Of a DNA stretch of 64,000 bases, positions 8,755 through 16,650 are shown in pieces. The stretch's first letter is position 1; every line of letters begins with the position of its first letter. Location of the stretch: positions 1 through 64,000 of the forward strand of contig NZ_LYVP01000017.1 of assembly GCF_001984065.1 (NCBI RefSeq), written 5' to 3'. The position numbers and the translations under genes are program-made. The notes below the pieces were generated by a model that saw only the letters and a program-made list of their open reading frames with translations, had not been told where the DNA came from and did no database searches. This DNA is from Pseudomonas sp. KK4 (lineage in GTDB: Bacteria; Pseudomonadota; Gammaproteobacteria; Pseudomonadales; Pseudomonadaceae).

Positions 8755-10232
8755 GATGCGGATTCCTCGCGGATGACAGGTTCAGTCAATGACGTGCGGT
8801 AGCGCTCGACAATGGCGTCGCGGCGCGGGCGCCCATTGGCGGTCAGCAGGCCGTTGGCGTGTGTGAAGGGTTGCTCCAGCCGGGTCCAGTGATGAACCTT
8901 GGCGTAATCGGGCAGGGCGTGGTTGGCCTCGGCCACGGCGGCGGCCAGTTGGGCGTCCGTGCAATCGGCGCGCTGCGGCCAGAGCAGTGCGTGGTTGGTG
9001 GGCATGGCTTCGCCGTAGACGAACGCCTGGGCGATAGACCCCCGTTGAGTCAGTTCCGCCTCCACCCATTCGGGGTTCACGTTGCGACCGAAACTGGTGA
9101 CGAATTGATGCTTCTTGCGCCCCTTGAGGTAGAGGAAACCGTCGGCGTCGAATTCGCCGAGATCGCCGCTGGGCCACCACTGATCGTTGTGGGGCGCGTC
9201 TCCCAGATAGCCGAGCAGGGTCGAACCCTTGATCAGCACTTCGCCATCGTCCGCCAGGCGAATCTGCACATGGGGCAGGGGTTGGCCGACACTGCCGGGG
9301 CGCGTTGCCTCGGGGCGGTTGAGGCAGACCACAGAGGCGCATTCCGACAGGCCATAACCCTCGTACACCGGGATGCCTGCCTGCTGCGCGCGCTGCAGCA
9401 GCGATTGGGCCACCCGCGCGCCACCCACCGCGGCAAAGCGCAGAGACCGCGCATCGAAGGCGCTCTGTTCAGCCGCCGTGACCAGCATCAACAGCAACTG
9501 CGGCACCAGGATCAGACTCTGGGGTGCACGGCTGGCCAGGCAGGCCAGCAACTGCGGTACATCCACGCCGCTGGCGCCGTGGATGCCCAGCGCCTTGTGG
9601 CCGGGCAGGCTCAGCGTCGCGCCGGCGTACAGCGCGGCATAGCAACCGATGTTCTCCAGCAGAATGGCCAGCGGCAGCAGGGCCAGGTGGTGCCGGGGAT
9701 CGGTCGGTTTGCTGGCCTGATACAGTTCGCGGGCCACCTGCACAATGCTGTCGGCACTCAGGCAGACGCCTTTGGGGGTGCCCGTGGTGCCGGAGGTGAA
9801 GGTCAGTTTGGCGGTGCCTGCGGGCATCCGCTGTGGCCCGCTGAAGCGGCGGCGCCAGAACTCTCCACGCTTCTCGTAGCCGGCCGCTTGCAGTTCCTCT
9901 TGCAGTGCGGGCTCGGCAATCACCAGGGCGGCCTGGCTTTGTTCCAGGCAATGCTGGCGCTGCGCCGGGCTGAAAAACGGCGGCAATGCCACGCAGGTCA
10001 GCCCTTCGAACAACAGCGCCAGATCCCACAGCATGGCGTCGATGCCATTGTCCAGGGCGATTGCAACGACCTGGGTGTGCTCATCGCGCAGGCGCTGCTG
10101 GCGGTACACCACTTCGGCATAGAGGGTGGCGTAGTCCAGCCTCGAGTGGTCACCCCACAGGGCGAGGGTGTTGGTTTGGTGTTCGGCGTGCTGACGCAGG
10201 GTCTGTTTGAAGCGTTCGGTTTCAGGCGACAT
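8751..10232 (-). CDS. AMP-forming acid ligase (acyl-CoA synthetase-like)
   Basis: A 493-residue ANL-superfamily ligase. The P-loop LTFTSGTTGTPKG, motif YEGYGLSECASVV and motif GDLGEFDADGFLYLKGRKK are all intact, so it should adenylate a carboxylic acid. It is shorter than long-chain acyl-CoA synthetases (about 550-620), and no carrier protein gene is nearby, so the acceptor (CoA, or an amine via the adjacent hemolysin-family protein) is open. ATG 10232 is chosen for its GGAGG 9 bases upstream; the longer open frame to 10400 is shadow. It overlaps the hemolysin-family gene by 11 bp and the HDO gene by 4 bp. Confidence 0.88.
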   Translation of the reverse strand: MSPETERFKQTLRQHAEHQTNTLALWGDHSRLDYATLYAEVVYRQQRLRDEHTQVVAIALDNGIDAMLWDLALLFEGLTCVALPPFFSPAQRQHCLEQSQAALVIAEPALQEELQAAGYEKRGEFWRRRFSGPQRMPAGTAKLTFTSGTTGTPKGVCLSADSIVQVARELYQASKPTDPRHHLALLPLAILLENIGCYAALYAGATLSLPGHKALGIHGASGVDVPQLLACLASRAPQSLILVPQLLLMLVTAAEQSAFDARSLRFAAVGGARVAQSLLQRAQQAGIPVYEGYGLSECASVVCLNRPEATRPGSVGQPLPHVQIRLADDGEVLIKGSTLLGYLGDAPHNDQWWPSGDLGEFDADGFLYLKGRKKHQFVTSFGRNVNPEWVEAELTQRGSIAQAFVYGEAMPTNHALLWPQRADCTDAQLAAAVAEANHALPDYAKVHHWTRLEQPFTHANGLLTANGRPRRDAIVERYRTSLTEPVIREESAS

Positions 10233-10899
10233 GGCTGGACGCCTCCAGTGAGGTGGGCAGGCCGAGACGGCTGAACATGCCGATATTGCGCAAATGAATG
10301 AAGCCTGCGCGGATGTTGCCGACGTGCACCCAGGGCTTGCTCTCGTAGTAGCTGCCCCAACTGTTGCGATCCTCGCCCAGGCGCGCCGGGTCGGCGGCAC
10401 ACAGGGTGACAGGTTTCAGACCCAGGCGATGGAAGCTGTTGACCAGACCGACATTGCCGGTGAACGCCACCCATTCCAGGCCGCCCATGGCCAGCAGGTA
10501 GGTGATGGCAATGATGCTCAACCGCGCGCTGCCGGTGTCGCTGGCTGCCAGGTTGCCCACTTCGACGATGCCTGCGCGGTCCACCGGGCAGTCTGCCGCG
10601 GCGCTGATCAGCGGATCGATCGAATTGTCCAGATAACGCTCCAGGAACAGTTGGCCACTGCTGGCCAGCCGCACCCCGGCGACGGCGCACAGCGCGCCGG
10701 CCTCGTTGCTCATGCCGAACAGCTCCGGCATGAAGTGCCGGATGTCGGCTCCGTGCACCTTGCGAAATCCTTCCTGGATAAAGGCTTCAAACGCCGGGCG
10801 TTGAGGTTGGTCGGGCAGTGCTCGGTCCAGGCGCAGCTGCGGTGTTTCGGCATGGCCGAAATGCAGCGGCAAGGGGATGTTCCAGTCGAAATGGGGCAT
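10222..10899 (-). CDS. Thermostable-hemolysin-family protein (acyltransferase-like fold)
   Basis: A 225-residue protein of the thermostable hemolysin family, named after a Vibrio delta hemolysin. The family is related in fold to GNAT and acyl-homoserine-lactone synthases. The conserved parts are FQEGFRKVHGA-like (residues about 45-55), FLERYLDNSIDPLI and EVGNLA with GLEWVAFTGNVGLVNSFHRLG. There is no signal peptide, which argues for a cytoplasmic enzyme rather than a secreted toxin. GGGAGG lies 9 bases before ATG 10899. As first gene of the operon and partner of an AMP ligase, it could be an acyl or aminoacyl transferase; that is inference. Confidence 0.8.
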   Translation of the reverse strand: MPHFDWNIPLPLHFGHAETPQLRLDRALPDQPQRPAFEAFIQEGFRKVHGADIRHFMPELFGMSNEAGALCAVAGVRLASSGQLFLERYLDNSIDPLISAAADCPVDRAGIVEVGNLAASDTGSARLSIIAITYLLAMGGLEWVAFTGNVGLVNSFHRLGLKPVTLCAADPARLGEDRNSWGSYYESKPWVHVGNIRAGFIHLRNIGMFSRLGLPTSLEASSHVA

Positions 10900-11073
10900 T
10901 GGCAAGCGCCTCCCGGTGAAGTATGGGAGGAGTATCGGCGGCATTTCTTAACGGAATCTGAAGGTGGGTGCGCCGATTGTCTTCAGATTGCCTTAAGGCT
11001 GGACGGGCACAGTTGCACTCGATGGACGGCGCGATTGAGTGCGCTGTCTGCATTGACGCTCATGAGGCTCACC
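10900..11073. promoter_or_regulatory. Divergent promoter region of the hemolysin/ligase operon and cytochrome b561
   Basis: The 174-bp gap must hold the promoters of the seven-gene minus-strand operon and of the plus-strand cytochrome b561 gene. I see no convincing operator beyond a few AT-rich bases near 10935-10960. A binding site for the operon's own response regulator would be expected here. Confidence 0.4.
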
Positions 11074-11619
11074 ATGATTGGCGATTCAACACCACAGCGG
11101 TACGCAAAACTGTCGATGACCTTGCACTGGCTGATGCTTGCGCTGTTTGTCGGGGTGTATGCCTGTATCGAGATCAAAGGCTTGATGCCCCGAGGCGGCC
11201 ATTTGCGGGGTCTGTTCCTGGGCCTGCACGGGGTGTTCGGTTTGAGTATTTTTGCCCTGGTCTGGGTTCGGCTGCTTGCCCGACTCTCGCCTCGGCCGCC
11301 CATTACACCCAAGCCACCGGCCTGGCAGACCGGCGTTTCGCACCTGATGCACCTGGCGTTGTATGGCTTGATGATTGCCACGCCGGTACTGGCCTGGCTG
11401 ATGCTGTCGGCCGCTGGCAAACCGATGCCTTATTACGAGTTCTACCTGCCATCGCCGGTGGCCGTGGACCCGGACCTGGCCAAGCAGTTCAAATACTGGC
11501 ATGAGCTGATTGGCAGCGCCGGCTACTGGTTGATCGGCTTGCACGCGGCGGCAGGGTTGTTCCATCACTATTGGGTGCGGGACAACACCCTGCGGCGCAT
11601 GCTGCCGGGCCGGCCTTGA
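11074..11619 (+). CDS. Cytochrome b561 family protein
   Basis: A 181-residue four-helix inner-membrane cytochrome b. Haem-binding histidines are visible in the expected helices: MTLHWLML (first), LGLHGVFG (second), HLMHLALYG (third), WHELIGSAGYWLIGLHAAAG (fourth). It would accept electrons from ubiquinol or superoxide. ATG 11074 has TGAGG about 8 bases upstream; the in-frame ATG at 11062 lacks a site. It stands alone, divergent from the hemolysin/ligase operon. Confidence 0.92.
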   Translation: MIGDSTPQRYAKLSMTLHWLMLALFVGVYACIEIKGLMPRGGHLRGLFLGLHGVFGLSIFALVWVRLLARLSPRPPITPKPPAWQTGVSHLMHLALYGLMIATPVLAWLMLSAAGKPMPYYEFYLPSPVAVDPDLAKQFKYWHELIGSAGYWLIGLHAAAGLFHHYWVRDNTLRRMLPGRP

Positions 11620-11626
11620 TGGTGCA

Positions 11627-11730
11627 CCTGTAGGAGCGAGCTCGCTCGCGATGCACCCGAGAACCCCGCGGGGGATCAGGCGCCCCGCGTTATCGTTGAC
11701 GACCATCGCGAGCGAGCTCGCTCCTACAGG
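11627..11730. repeat. REP inverted pair (GAGCGAGCTCGCTCC type)
   Basis: Arms CCTGTAGGAGCGAGCTCGCT at the left and its near-complement ending at 11730, with a spacer related to the copy at 4484. It separates the convergent cytochrome b561 and DNA alkylation repair genes. Confidence 0.88.
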
Positions 11731-11743
11731 GGAGGGTGGTGGT

Positions 11744-12841
11744 TTATTGAAGGATCTCGAAGGCCGTGCTCGCCAGGCGCTCGCCGTTGACCAGTACATG
11801 GACCGCATGCCGGCCGGCATAGTGCCGGCGCGTGGTGAGTTCCTTGATGTGCTGGCCACGGGTGATGGACTCGCTGGCGTGGCCGGGCAGGGTCAGGGCC
11901 TTGAGCTTGAACACCTTCGCCGAGGTGCTGCCGTTGGCTTTCACATAATCGATGGCGTAGTCGATCACCAGTCGCTGGCTCTCTGCGACCTTGGACTGGA
12001 CGTCAAAGGACAGGGTGATTTTCTCCCCCAGGCCAATCACCGGCGGGTAAACCCGCACATCGACGATCTCCACGTGCGGTTTGCCACCGGCCCCGATGAT
12101 GGCCAGCGCCCGTTGATTGCCCTGTTTGATCAGGCTGCGCAGCGCATGTCTGGCGATCCAGGCGGTGTGCTTGTTGTCCAGTGACCAGCCCTCGATCAAG
12201 TCCAGCACCCACTCGGGGTGGTCCTTGGTGATGTCGTTGAGGTGATTGGCCACCGACTTGCGTACGTACAGGCTGGGATCGGCCTTGAGGTTCTCGAGGA
12301 TGGCGGCGGCCAGGCTCGGGTCGGCCTGTATCTGTTCCAGGCGGAATGACCACGGCAGGCGCGGGCGACAGCCTTCACTGGCCAGACGCCGGACATGTTC
12401 GTTGTCGTCCAGCGACCAGTCGTGCATCCGTTGCAACGTGTTTGGCAGATCCCGGCGCAGGAAGGGGCGGATCGCGAACTCCGAGGAGCCGAATGCGGTG
12501 AAGTACTTGAGTGCGTCCATGGACAGCTCAAAGTGCTCAGCACCATAGATCGCCACGTAGTGCGGCAGGCACATGCTGACAAAGCCGCTGTTGAGGCGCG
12601 GGGCGAGGGCGCGCAGGAGGTCCAGCGAGGCCGCGTAATCCAGCGGCAACACTGCGTGCAGGCACTCGCTGACCCGGGCCATGCGTTGCATCACTGACAA
12701 TTGGGCCAGATCTTTTTTCGCCAGTTTCAGGAATGTCTTGGCATCGAACTCGGGATAGACCGCAGTCATCTCGCTGGCGATGTGCTGCAGGCGCTCGGCG
12801 TTGAAGATTTCCTTGAGGGCGGGGGAGGAGGAGTCTGCCAT
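11744..12841 (-). CDS. DNA alkylation repair protein (AlkD-like HEAT-repeat glycosylase) with C-terminal beta domain
   Basis: A 365-residue protein. Residues about 20-250 are HEAT-like helical repeats typical of AlkC/AlkD DNA glycosylases (LRRDLPNTLQRMHDWSLDDN, VRRLASEGCRPRLPW, SLYVRKSVANHLNDITKDHPEWVLDL). The last 100 residues (from VYPPVIGLGEKITLSFDV) look like a beta-sandwich added to the HEAT core. It would excise alkylated bases. The nearest upstream gene in the same direction is the Kef antiporter, 135 bp and a REP element away, so it probably has its own promoter. Confidence 0.85.
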   Translation of the reverse strand: MADSSSPALKEIFNAERLQHIASEMTAVYPEFDAKTFLKLAKKDLAQLSVMQRMARVSECLHAVLPLDYAASLDLLRALAPRLNSGFVSMCLPHYVAIYGAEHFELSMDALKYFTAFGSSEFAIRPFLRRDLPNTLQRMHDWSLDDNEHVRRLASEGCRPRLPWSFRLEQIQADPSLAAAILENLKADPSLYVRKSVANHLNDITKDHPEWVLDLIEGWSLDNKHTAWIARHALRSLIKQGNQRALAIIGAGGKPHVEIVDVRVYPPVIGLGEKITLSFDVQSKVAESQRLVIDYAIDYVKANGSTSAKVFKLKALTLPGHASESITRGQHIKELTTRRHYAGRHAVHVLVNGERLASTAFEILQ

Positions 12842-12890
12842 TGGTCAATTCCTTGGGGATTCGGGGGAGCCTGCTGTACCGCGTTATCGT

Positions 12891-12960
12891 TCTTCGCGAG
12901 CAAGCCCGCTCCCACCTTTGGAATGCGCACACCCTGTGGGAGCGGGCTTGCTCGCGAAGA
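12891..12960. repeat. REP inverted pair (GCAAGCCCGCTCC type)
   Basis: TTCGCGAGCAAGCCCGCTCC at the left and its complement at 12936-12960, close to perfect. It lies between the Kef antiporter and the alkylation repair gene. Confidence 0.9.
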
Positions 12961-12976
12961 GGCCGGTCAATTCACC

Positions 12977-14785
12977 TCATTTCCTGGCGGCTTGCTCTTC
13001 CAGCTGATCCGCCTCGAACAACCGCGCCAGTTCCGCCCGGGCTTCCTGGGCGGTCTGCAGGACCTTCACCGCATCGTCGTATACCGCATGCTGGGCTTCG
13101 AGCACCTGTTCGTCGTGATGCTTGAAGCGCTTGATCCGCGCATCCGCCTGAGCCTGGGACAAGCCCAGGCCGATCAGTGTCTGCCGGCTCATTTCCAGGC
13201 TCGAATAATAGGTTTCCCGCACGGCCTGGGCGCCGACGTCCATCAACCGGTGCACGTGCTGGCGGTTTCGGGCGCGGGCGATGATCTTCATATGCGGGTA
13301 CAGCTTGTGCACCAGTTCGGCAGTCTTGATGTTGGTGTCCGGGTCGTCGGTGGCGATCACGAAGAACTCGGCCTGTTCGACCTTGGCCGCGCTAAGGATT
13401 TCCGGGCGCATCGGGTCGCCGTAGAACACCGGAACGCCACCGAAACTGCGGGACAGTTCGATGGTTTCCACCGAGGTATCGAGGGCGACGAACTTGATGT
13501 TCTGCGCCCGCAGGATACGCGCCACGATCTGGCCCATGCGGCCCATGCCGGCGATCACCACGCGAGGCGTTTCAGTGTCGATTTCGCGGAATTTCTCCGG
13601 CACCACCACCGGTTGCACCTTGGGGCTGACCAGGCGCGCACAGCCGAGCAGCAACAACGGCGTCAGCGCCATGGACAGGGTGATGGTCAGTACCAGCAAG
13701 TCGTACAGGCGCGGCTCGAACAGGCCCTGGTCGCGGCCGATCTTGAACACCACAAAAGCAAACTCACCGCCCGCCGCCAGCACGATGCCCAGGCGTATGG
13801 CGCTGACCTTGCTCAAACCGCCGGCCAGCCTTCCCACCAGAAACAGCAGCGGCAGTTTGATGGCGATCAGCAGCAAGGTCAGGCCCAGCACCGTGATCGG
13901 CGCACTCAGCAACAGGGAAAGGTTGGCGCCCATGCCGACACTGATGAAAAACAGCCCCAGCAACAGGCCCTTGAACGGCTCGATCTGCGCTTCCAGTTCA
14001 TGCCGGTATTCAGAATCGGCCAGCAGCAGGCCGGCGAGGAACGCGCCCAGGGCCATGGATACGCCGACCAGGTCCATCAGCCACGCGGTGCCGATCACCA
14101 CCAGCAGCGCCGTGGCGGTCGACACCTCCGGCAGACCGGTTTTTGCCACCACGCGGAACACCGGGCGCAACAGGTAGCGACCACCGACCACCACCACGGC
14201 GATGCTGCCGAGCACCCGCAAACCGTGATTCACATCCTCGGCGGTGCTGGTGTTGTGATCGACGCCCGCCAACAGCGGCACCATGGCAATCAACGGGATC
14301 GCGGCGATGTCCTGGAACAGGAGGATCGCGAACGCCAGACGCCCATGCGGGCTGGTCAGTTCCTTGCGCTCGGCCAGGCTTTGCAGGCCGAACGCGGTGG
14401 ACGACAGGGCCAGCCCCAGGCCCAGCACGATGGCGCTGTTGAGCGGTTGCCCGAACATGAACAGCGCCACCACGCCGATCACCGAACCGGTCAGCAGCAC
14501 CTGCGCCAGGCCGACGCCAAACACCGATTTGCGCATCACCCACAAGCGTCGCGGCGACAATTCCAGGCCGATGATGAACAGCAGCAACACCACCCCCAGT
14601 TCCGAAATGTGGCTGACGCTGCTCGGGTTGCCGATCAGGCCCAGTACCGACGGGCCGATGATGACGCCGGCAAACAGATAACCGAGCACGGCGCCCAGTT
14701 GCAGGCGTTTGGCCAGGGGCACGGTGAGGACTGCCGCGAGCAGGAACACGACAGCGGCTTGCAACAGATTGCCTTCATGGGGCAT
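12977..14785 (-). CDS. Kef-type cation:proton antiporter (CPA2) with RCK/TrkA-N domain
   Basis: A 602-residue protein. Residues about 1-380 form the CPA2 membrane domain (ELGVVLLLFIIGLELSPRRLW, LALSSTAFGLQSLAE, LLFQDIAAIPLIAMVPLLAG), and residues about 400-520 form an RCK domain with Rossmann motif VVIAGMGRMGQIVARIL. This is the KefB/KefC build: potassium efflux in exchange for protons, gated through the nucleotide-binding domain. No KefF/KefG ancillary subunit gene is adjacent. It is divergent from the LysR gene at 14946. Confidence 0.9.
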   Translation of the reverse strand: MPHEGNLLQAAVVFLLAAVLTVPLAKRLQLGAVLGYLFAGVIIGPSVLGLIGNPSSVSHISELGVVLLLFIIGLELSPRRLWVMRKSVFGVGLAQVLLTGSVIGVVALFMFGQPLNSAIVLGLGLALSSTAFGLQSLAERKELTSPHGRLAFAILLFQDIAAIPLIAMVPLLAGVDHNTSTAEDVNHGLRVLGSIAVVVVGGRYLLRPVFRVVAKTGLPEVSTATALLVVIGTAWLMDLVGVSMALGAFLAGLLLADSEYRHELEAQIEPFKGLLLGLFFISVGMGANLSLLLSAPITVLGLTLLLIAIKLPLLFLVGRLAGGLSKVSAIRLGIVLAAGGEFAFVVFKIGRDQGLFEPRLYDLLVLTITLSMALTPLLLLGCARLVSPKVQPVVVPEKFREIDTETPRVVIAGMGRMGQIVARILRAQNIKFVALDTSVETIELSRSFGGVPVFYGDPMRPEILSAAKVEQAEFFVIATDDPDTNIKTAELVHKLYPHMKIIARARNRQHVHRLMDVGAQAVRETYYSSLEMSRQTLIGLGLSQAQADARIKRFKHHDEQVLEAQHAVYDDAVKVLQTAQEARAELARLFEADQLEEQAARK

Positions 14786-14873
14786 GGGTAAAACTCCATC
14801 GACTCGGTACGGCAGGGGGTGACAAGGATAAGGGCTTGATCCGATGACGTCAGTAATACGTCTGGTTTAAGTT

Positions 14874-14901
14874 GTTACATTTTGCATTAATTGGTTACAT
14901 T
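14874..14901. promoter_or_regulatory. Direct repeats GTTACATT spaced 20 bp upstream of a LysR gene
   Basis: GTTACATT occurs at 14874-14881 and again at 14894-14901, exactly 20 bases apart (two helical turns), in an AT-rich patch 45-70 bases before the LysR start. It may overlap the LysR promoter or be an operator for LysR or the divergent antiporter gene. Confidence 0.4.
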
Positions 14902-14945
14902 CATAGGGTAACCGGATCAATCTGTCTCCTGCCCGAGTGCCCGTC

Positions 14946-15860
14946 ATGGCCATCAACTTCGACCTCAACGACCTGCAAGCCTTTCGCGCGGTGGTCGAGC
15001 AAGGGAGCTTTCGCAAGGCCGCCGATACGGTGCGCATCTCCCAGCCTGCCCTGAGTCGGCGCATTGAAAAACTCGAAGATGCGCTGGGGGTGCGGTTGTT
15101 CGAACGCACCACGCGCAAGGTCAGCCTGACCCAGGCCGGGCGCGGTTTCATGCCCAGCGTCGAACGCTTGCTGGATGACCTGGACGTGGCCTTGCTGGGC
15201 ATCAGCGAAGTGGCATCGACCCGTCTCGGCCACGTCACGGTCGCCTGTGTGCCGTCGGCGGCCTACTACTTCATGCCACGGGTGATCGCCCACTATCACC
15301 GGCAATTTCCTCGCATCAAGGTCAAGGTGCTGGACTCCAGCGCCCACGAAGTGCTGAGCGCCGTGGTCAACGGCGAGGCGGATTTCGGCCTGAGTTTCAT
15401 GGGCACCCTGGAAGCCGAAGTGGATTTCGAGCCGCTGGTGCAAGAAGGGTACGTGGTGGCGTGTCGGCGCGATCATCCGCTGGCCGGACGCAGCAGCGTG
15501 ACCTGGGACGAGTTCTATCAGCAGGACTACATCTCGCTGGACAAGACTTCGGGTAACCGTTTTTTGCTGGACCAGGCCTTGACCGGCGTGGTGCCGAAGC
15601 GGCAGAGCATCTGCGAGACTCGCCATGTGACGACCATGATCGGCCTGGTGGAAGCCGGGCTGGGGGTGGCGGCGGTGCCGTTGATGGCGATGCCGGCGGC
15701 GGATCATCCGATACTGACCCGGGTGCCGCTGACCGACCCGCAGGTGATGCGCAGCGTCGGCCTGATCAAGCGCCGGGGTCGAACGCTGACCCCGGCGGCA
15801 CTGGAGCTGGAACGTCTGGTGGTGGAAATGAAAGTCCGGCAGCCCTCGCTCAGCGACTGA
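14946..15860 (+). CDS. LysR-family transcriptional regulator
   Basis: A 304-residue LysR regulator: N-terminal helix-turn-helix (LNDLQAFRAVVEQGSFRKAADTVRISQPALSRRIEKLE), then the effector domain. ATG 14946 is preferred over an in-frame GTG at 14937. Its 3' end overlaps the stop of the ModA-like gene on the other strand by 11 bp. The neighbouring binding protein and MFS carrier are its likely targets, though no operator could be defined. Confidence 0.9.
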   Translation: MAINFDLNDLQAFRAVVEQGSFRKAADTVRISQPALSRRIEKLEDALGVRLFERTTRKVSLTQAGRGFMPSVERLLDDLDVALLGISEVASTRLGHVTVACVPSAAYYFMPRVIAHYHRQFPRIKVKVLDSSAHEVLSAVVNGEADFGLSFMGTLEAEVDFEPLVQEGYVVACRRDHPLAGRSSVTWDEFYQQDYISLDKTSGNRFLLDQALTGVVPKRQSICETRHVTTMIGLVEAGLGVAAVPLMAMPAADHPILTRVPLTDPQVMRSVGLIKRRGRTLTPAALELERLVVEMKVRQPSLSD

Positions 15861-16626
15861 CCGAATCCAGCCCCGTTGCTTGCACGTCGGCCTGGGCTTG
15901 CTGTGAAGCCATGTAGTGCAGCAGCGCCCTGGCTTCGGCCGGGTGCTGGGCGCCCACCGGAATGCCCGCGGCGAAACGGGTCACCGATTGCACCGATTCG
16001 GGAATCTTCGCCACAAAACTCACCCCCGGCACCGGCAGCAGCTCGCTGACCTGCTGGAATCCCAGTTGGTAGTCGCCGGTGGCGACCACCGACGCCACGG
16101 GGATCTTCGGCACCATGGTCGCCTTGGGCTTGAGCTGGTCTTCGATGCCCAGGCGCTTGAACAATTGCTGTTCGATGTACACACCGCTGGCGCTGTCGGA
16201 ATAGGCTACCGATTTGGCCTCGAGCAAGGTTTTTTTCAGGCTGTCGACAGAGCTGATGTCCGGCTTGGGCGTGCCTTCGCGTACCACCAGGCCAATCCTC
16301 GAGTCCGCCAGTTCGACCCGGGAGGCCGGGTCGACTTTGCCCTGTTTGATCAGGTCGTCCAGCGCGTAGCCGACCATGATCACCACGTCGGCCTGTTCAC
16401 CCCGCGCCAGACGATTGGGGATCGCTTCCGGGGCCTTGCCCATCGACGGGCCGAGGGCGGTGTCGAGGGTGTTGCCGGTGGACGCGGCGAATTTCGGGCC
16501 GAGGATTTTATAGGCCGCCGTGAAGCCGCCGGAGGTCATCACGCGAATCTCCTGAGCCTGAGCGACAGCGCTCAGGCTGAAGCTGAACAGCAAGGCCAGG
16601 GCAGCAACGTTGAATGGTTTTTTCAT
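15850..16626 (-). CDS. Periplasmic substrate-binding protein, ModA-like
   Basis: A 258-residue exported protein: signal peptide about 1-24 (MKKPFNVAALALLFSFSLSA..AQA) followed by a type II binding-protein fold (IRVMTSGGFTAAYKILGPKF, GEQADVVIMVGYALDDLIKQGKVD, SDSASGVYIEQQLFKRLGI). It resembles the molybdate-binding ModA group, but no modB/modC is present. It is instead 24 bp behind an MFS symporter gene in the same direction, so a carboxylate or other ligand is as likely as an oxyanion. Confidence 0.82.
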   Translation of the reverse strand: MKKPFNVAALALLFSFSLSAVAQAQEIRVMTSGGFTAAYKILGPKFAASTGNTLDTALGPSMGKAPEAIPNRLARGEQADVVIMVGYALDDLIKQGKVDPASRVELADSRIGLVVREGTPKPDISSVDSLKKTLLEAKSVAYSDSASGVYIEQQLFKRLGIEDQLKPKATMVPKIPVASVVATGDYQLGFQQVSELLPVPGVSFVAKIPESVQSVTRFAAGIPVGAQHPAEARALLHYMASQQAQADVQATGLDSVSR

Positions 16627-16650
16627 GCTTATTTCTCGCTCAGGGCAGGT

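Noticed and set aside
10222..10899. Reading the thermostable-hemolysin-family protein as a secreted toxin.
   Set aside because: It has no signal peptide or membrane segment and is translationally linked to cytoplasmic enzymes; the family name is historical.
12701..14791. A 696-residue open frame on the plus strand opposite the Kef antiporter.
   Set aside because: It is a shadow of the antiporter's codon bias: the composition is almost all His, Gln, Arg and Ala, with no domain, and the minus-strand gene is unmistakable.
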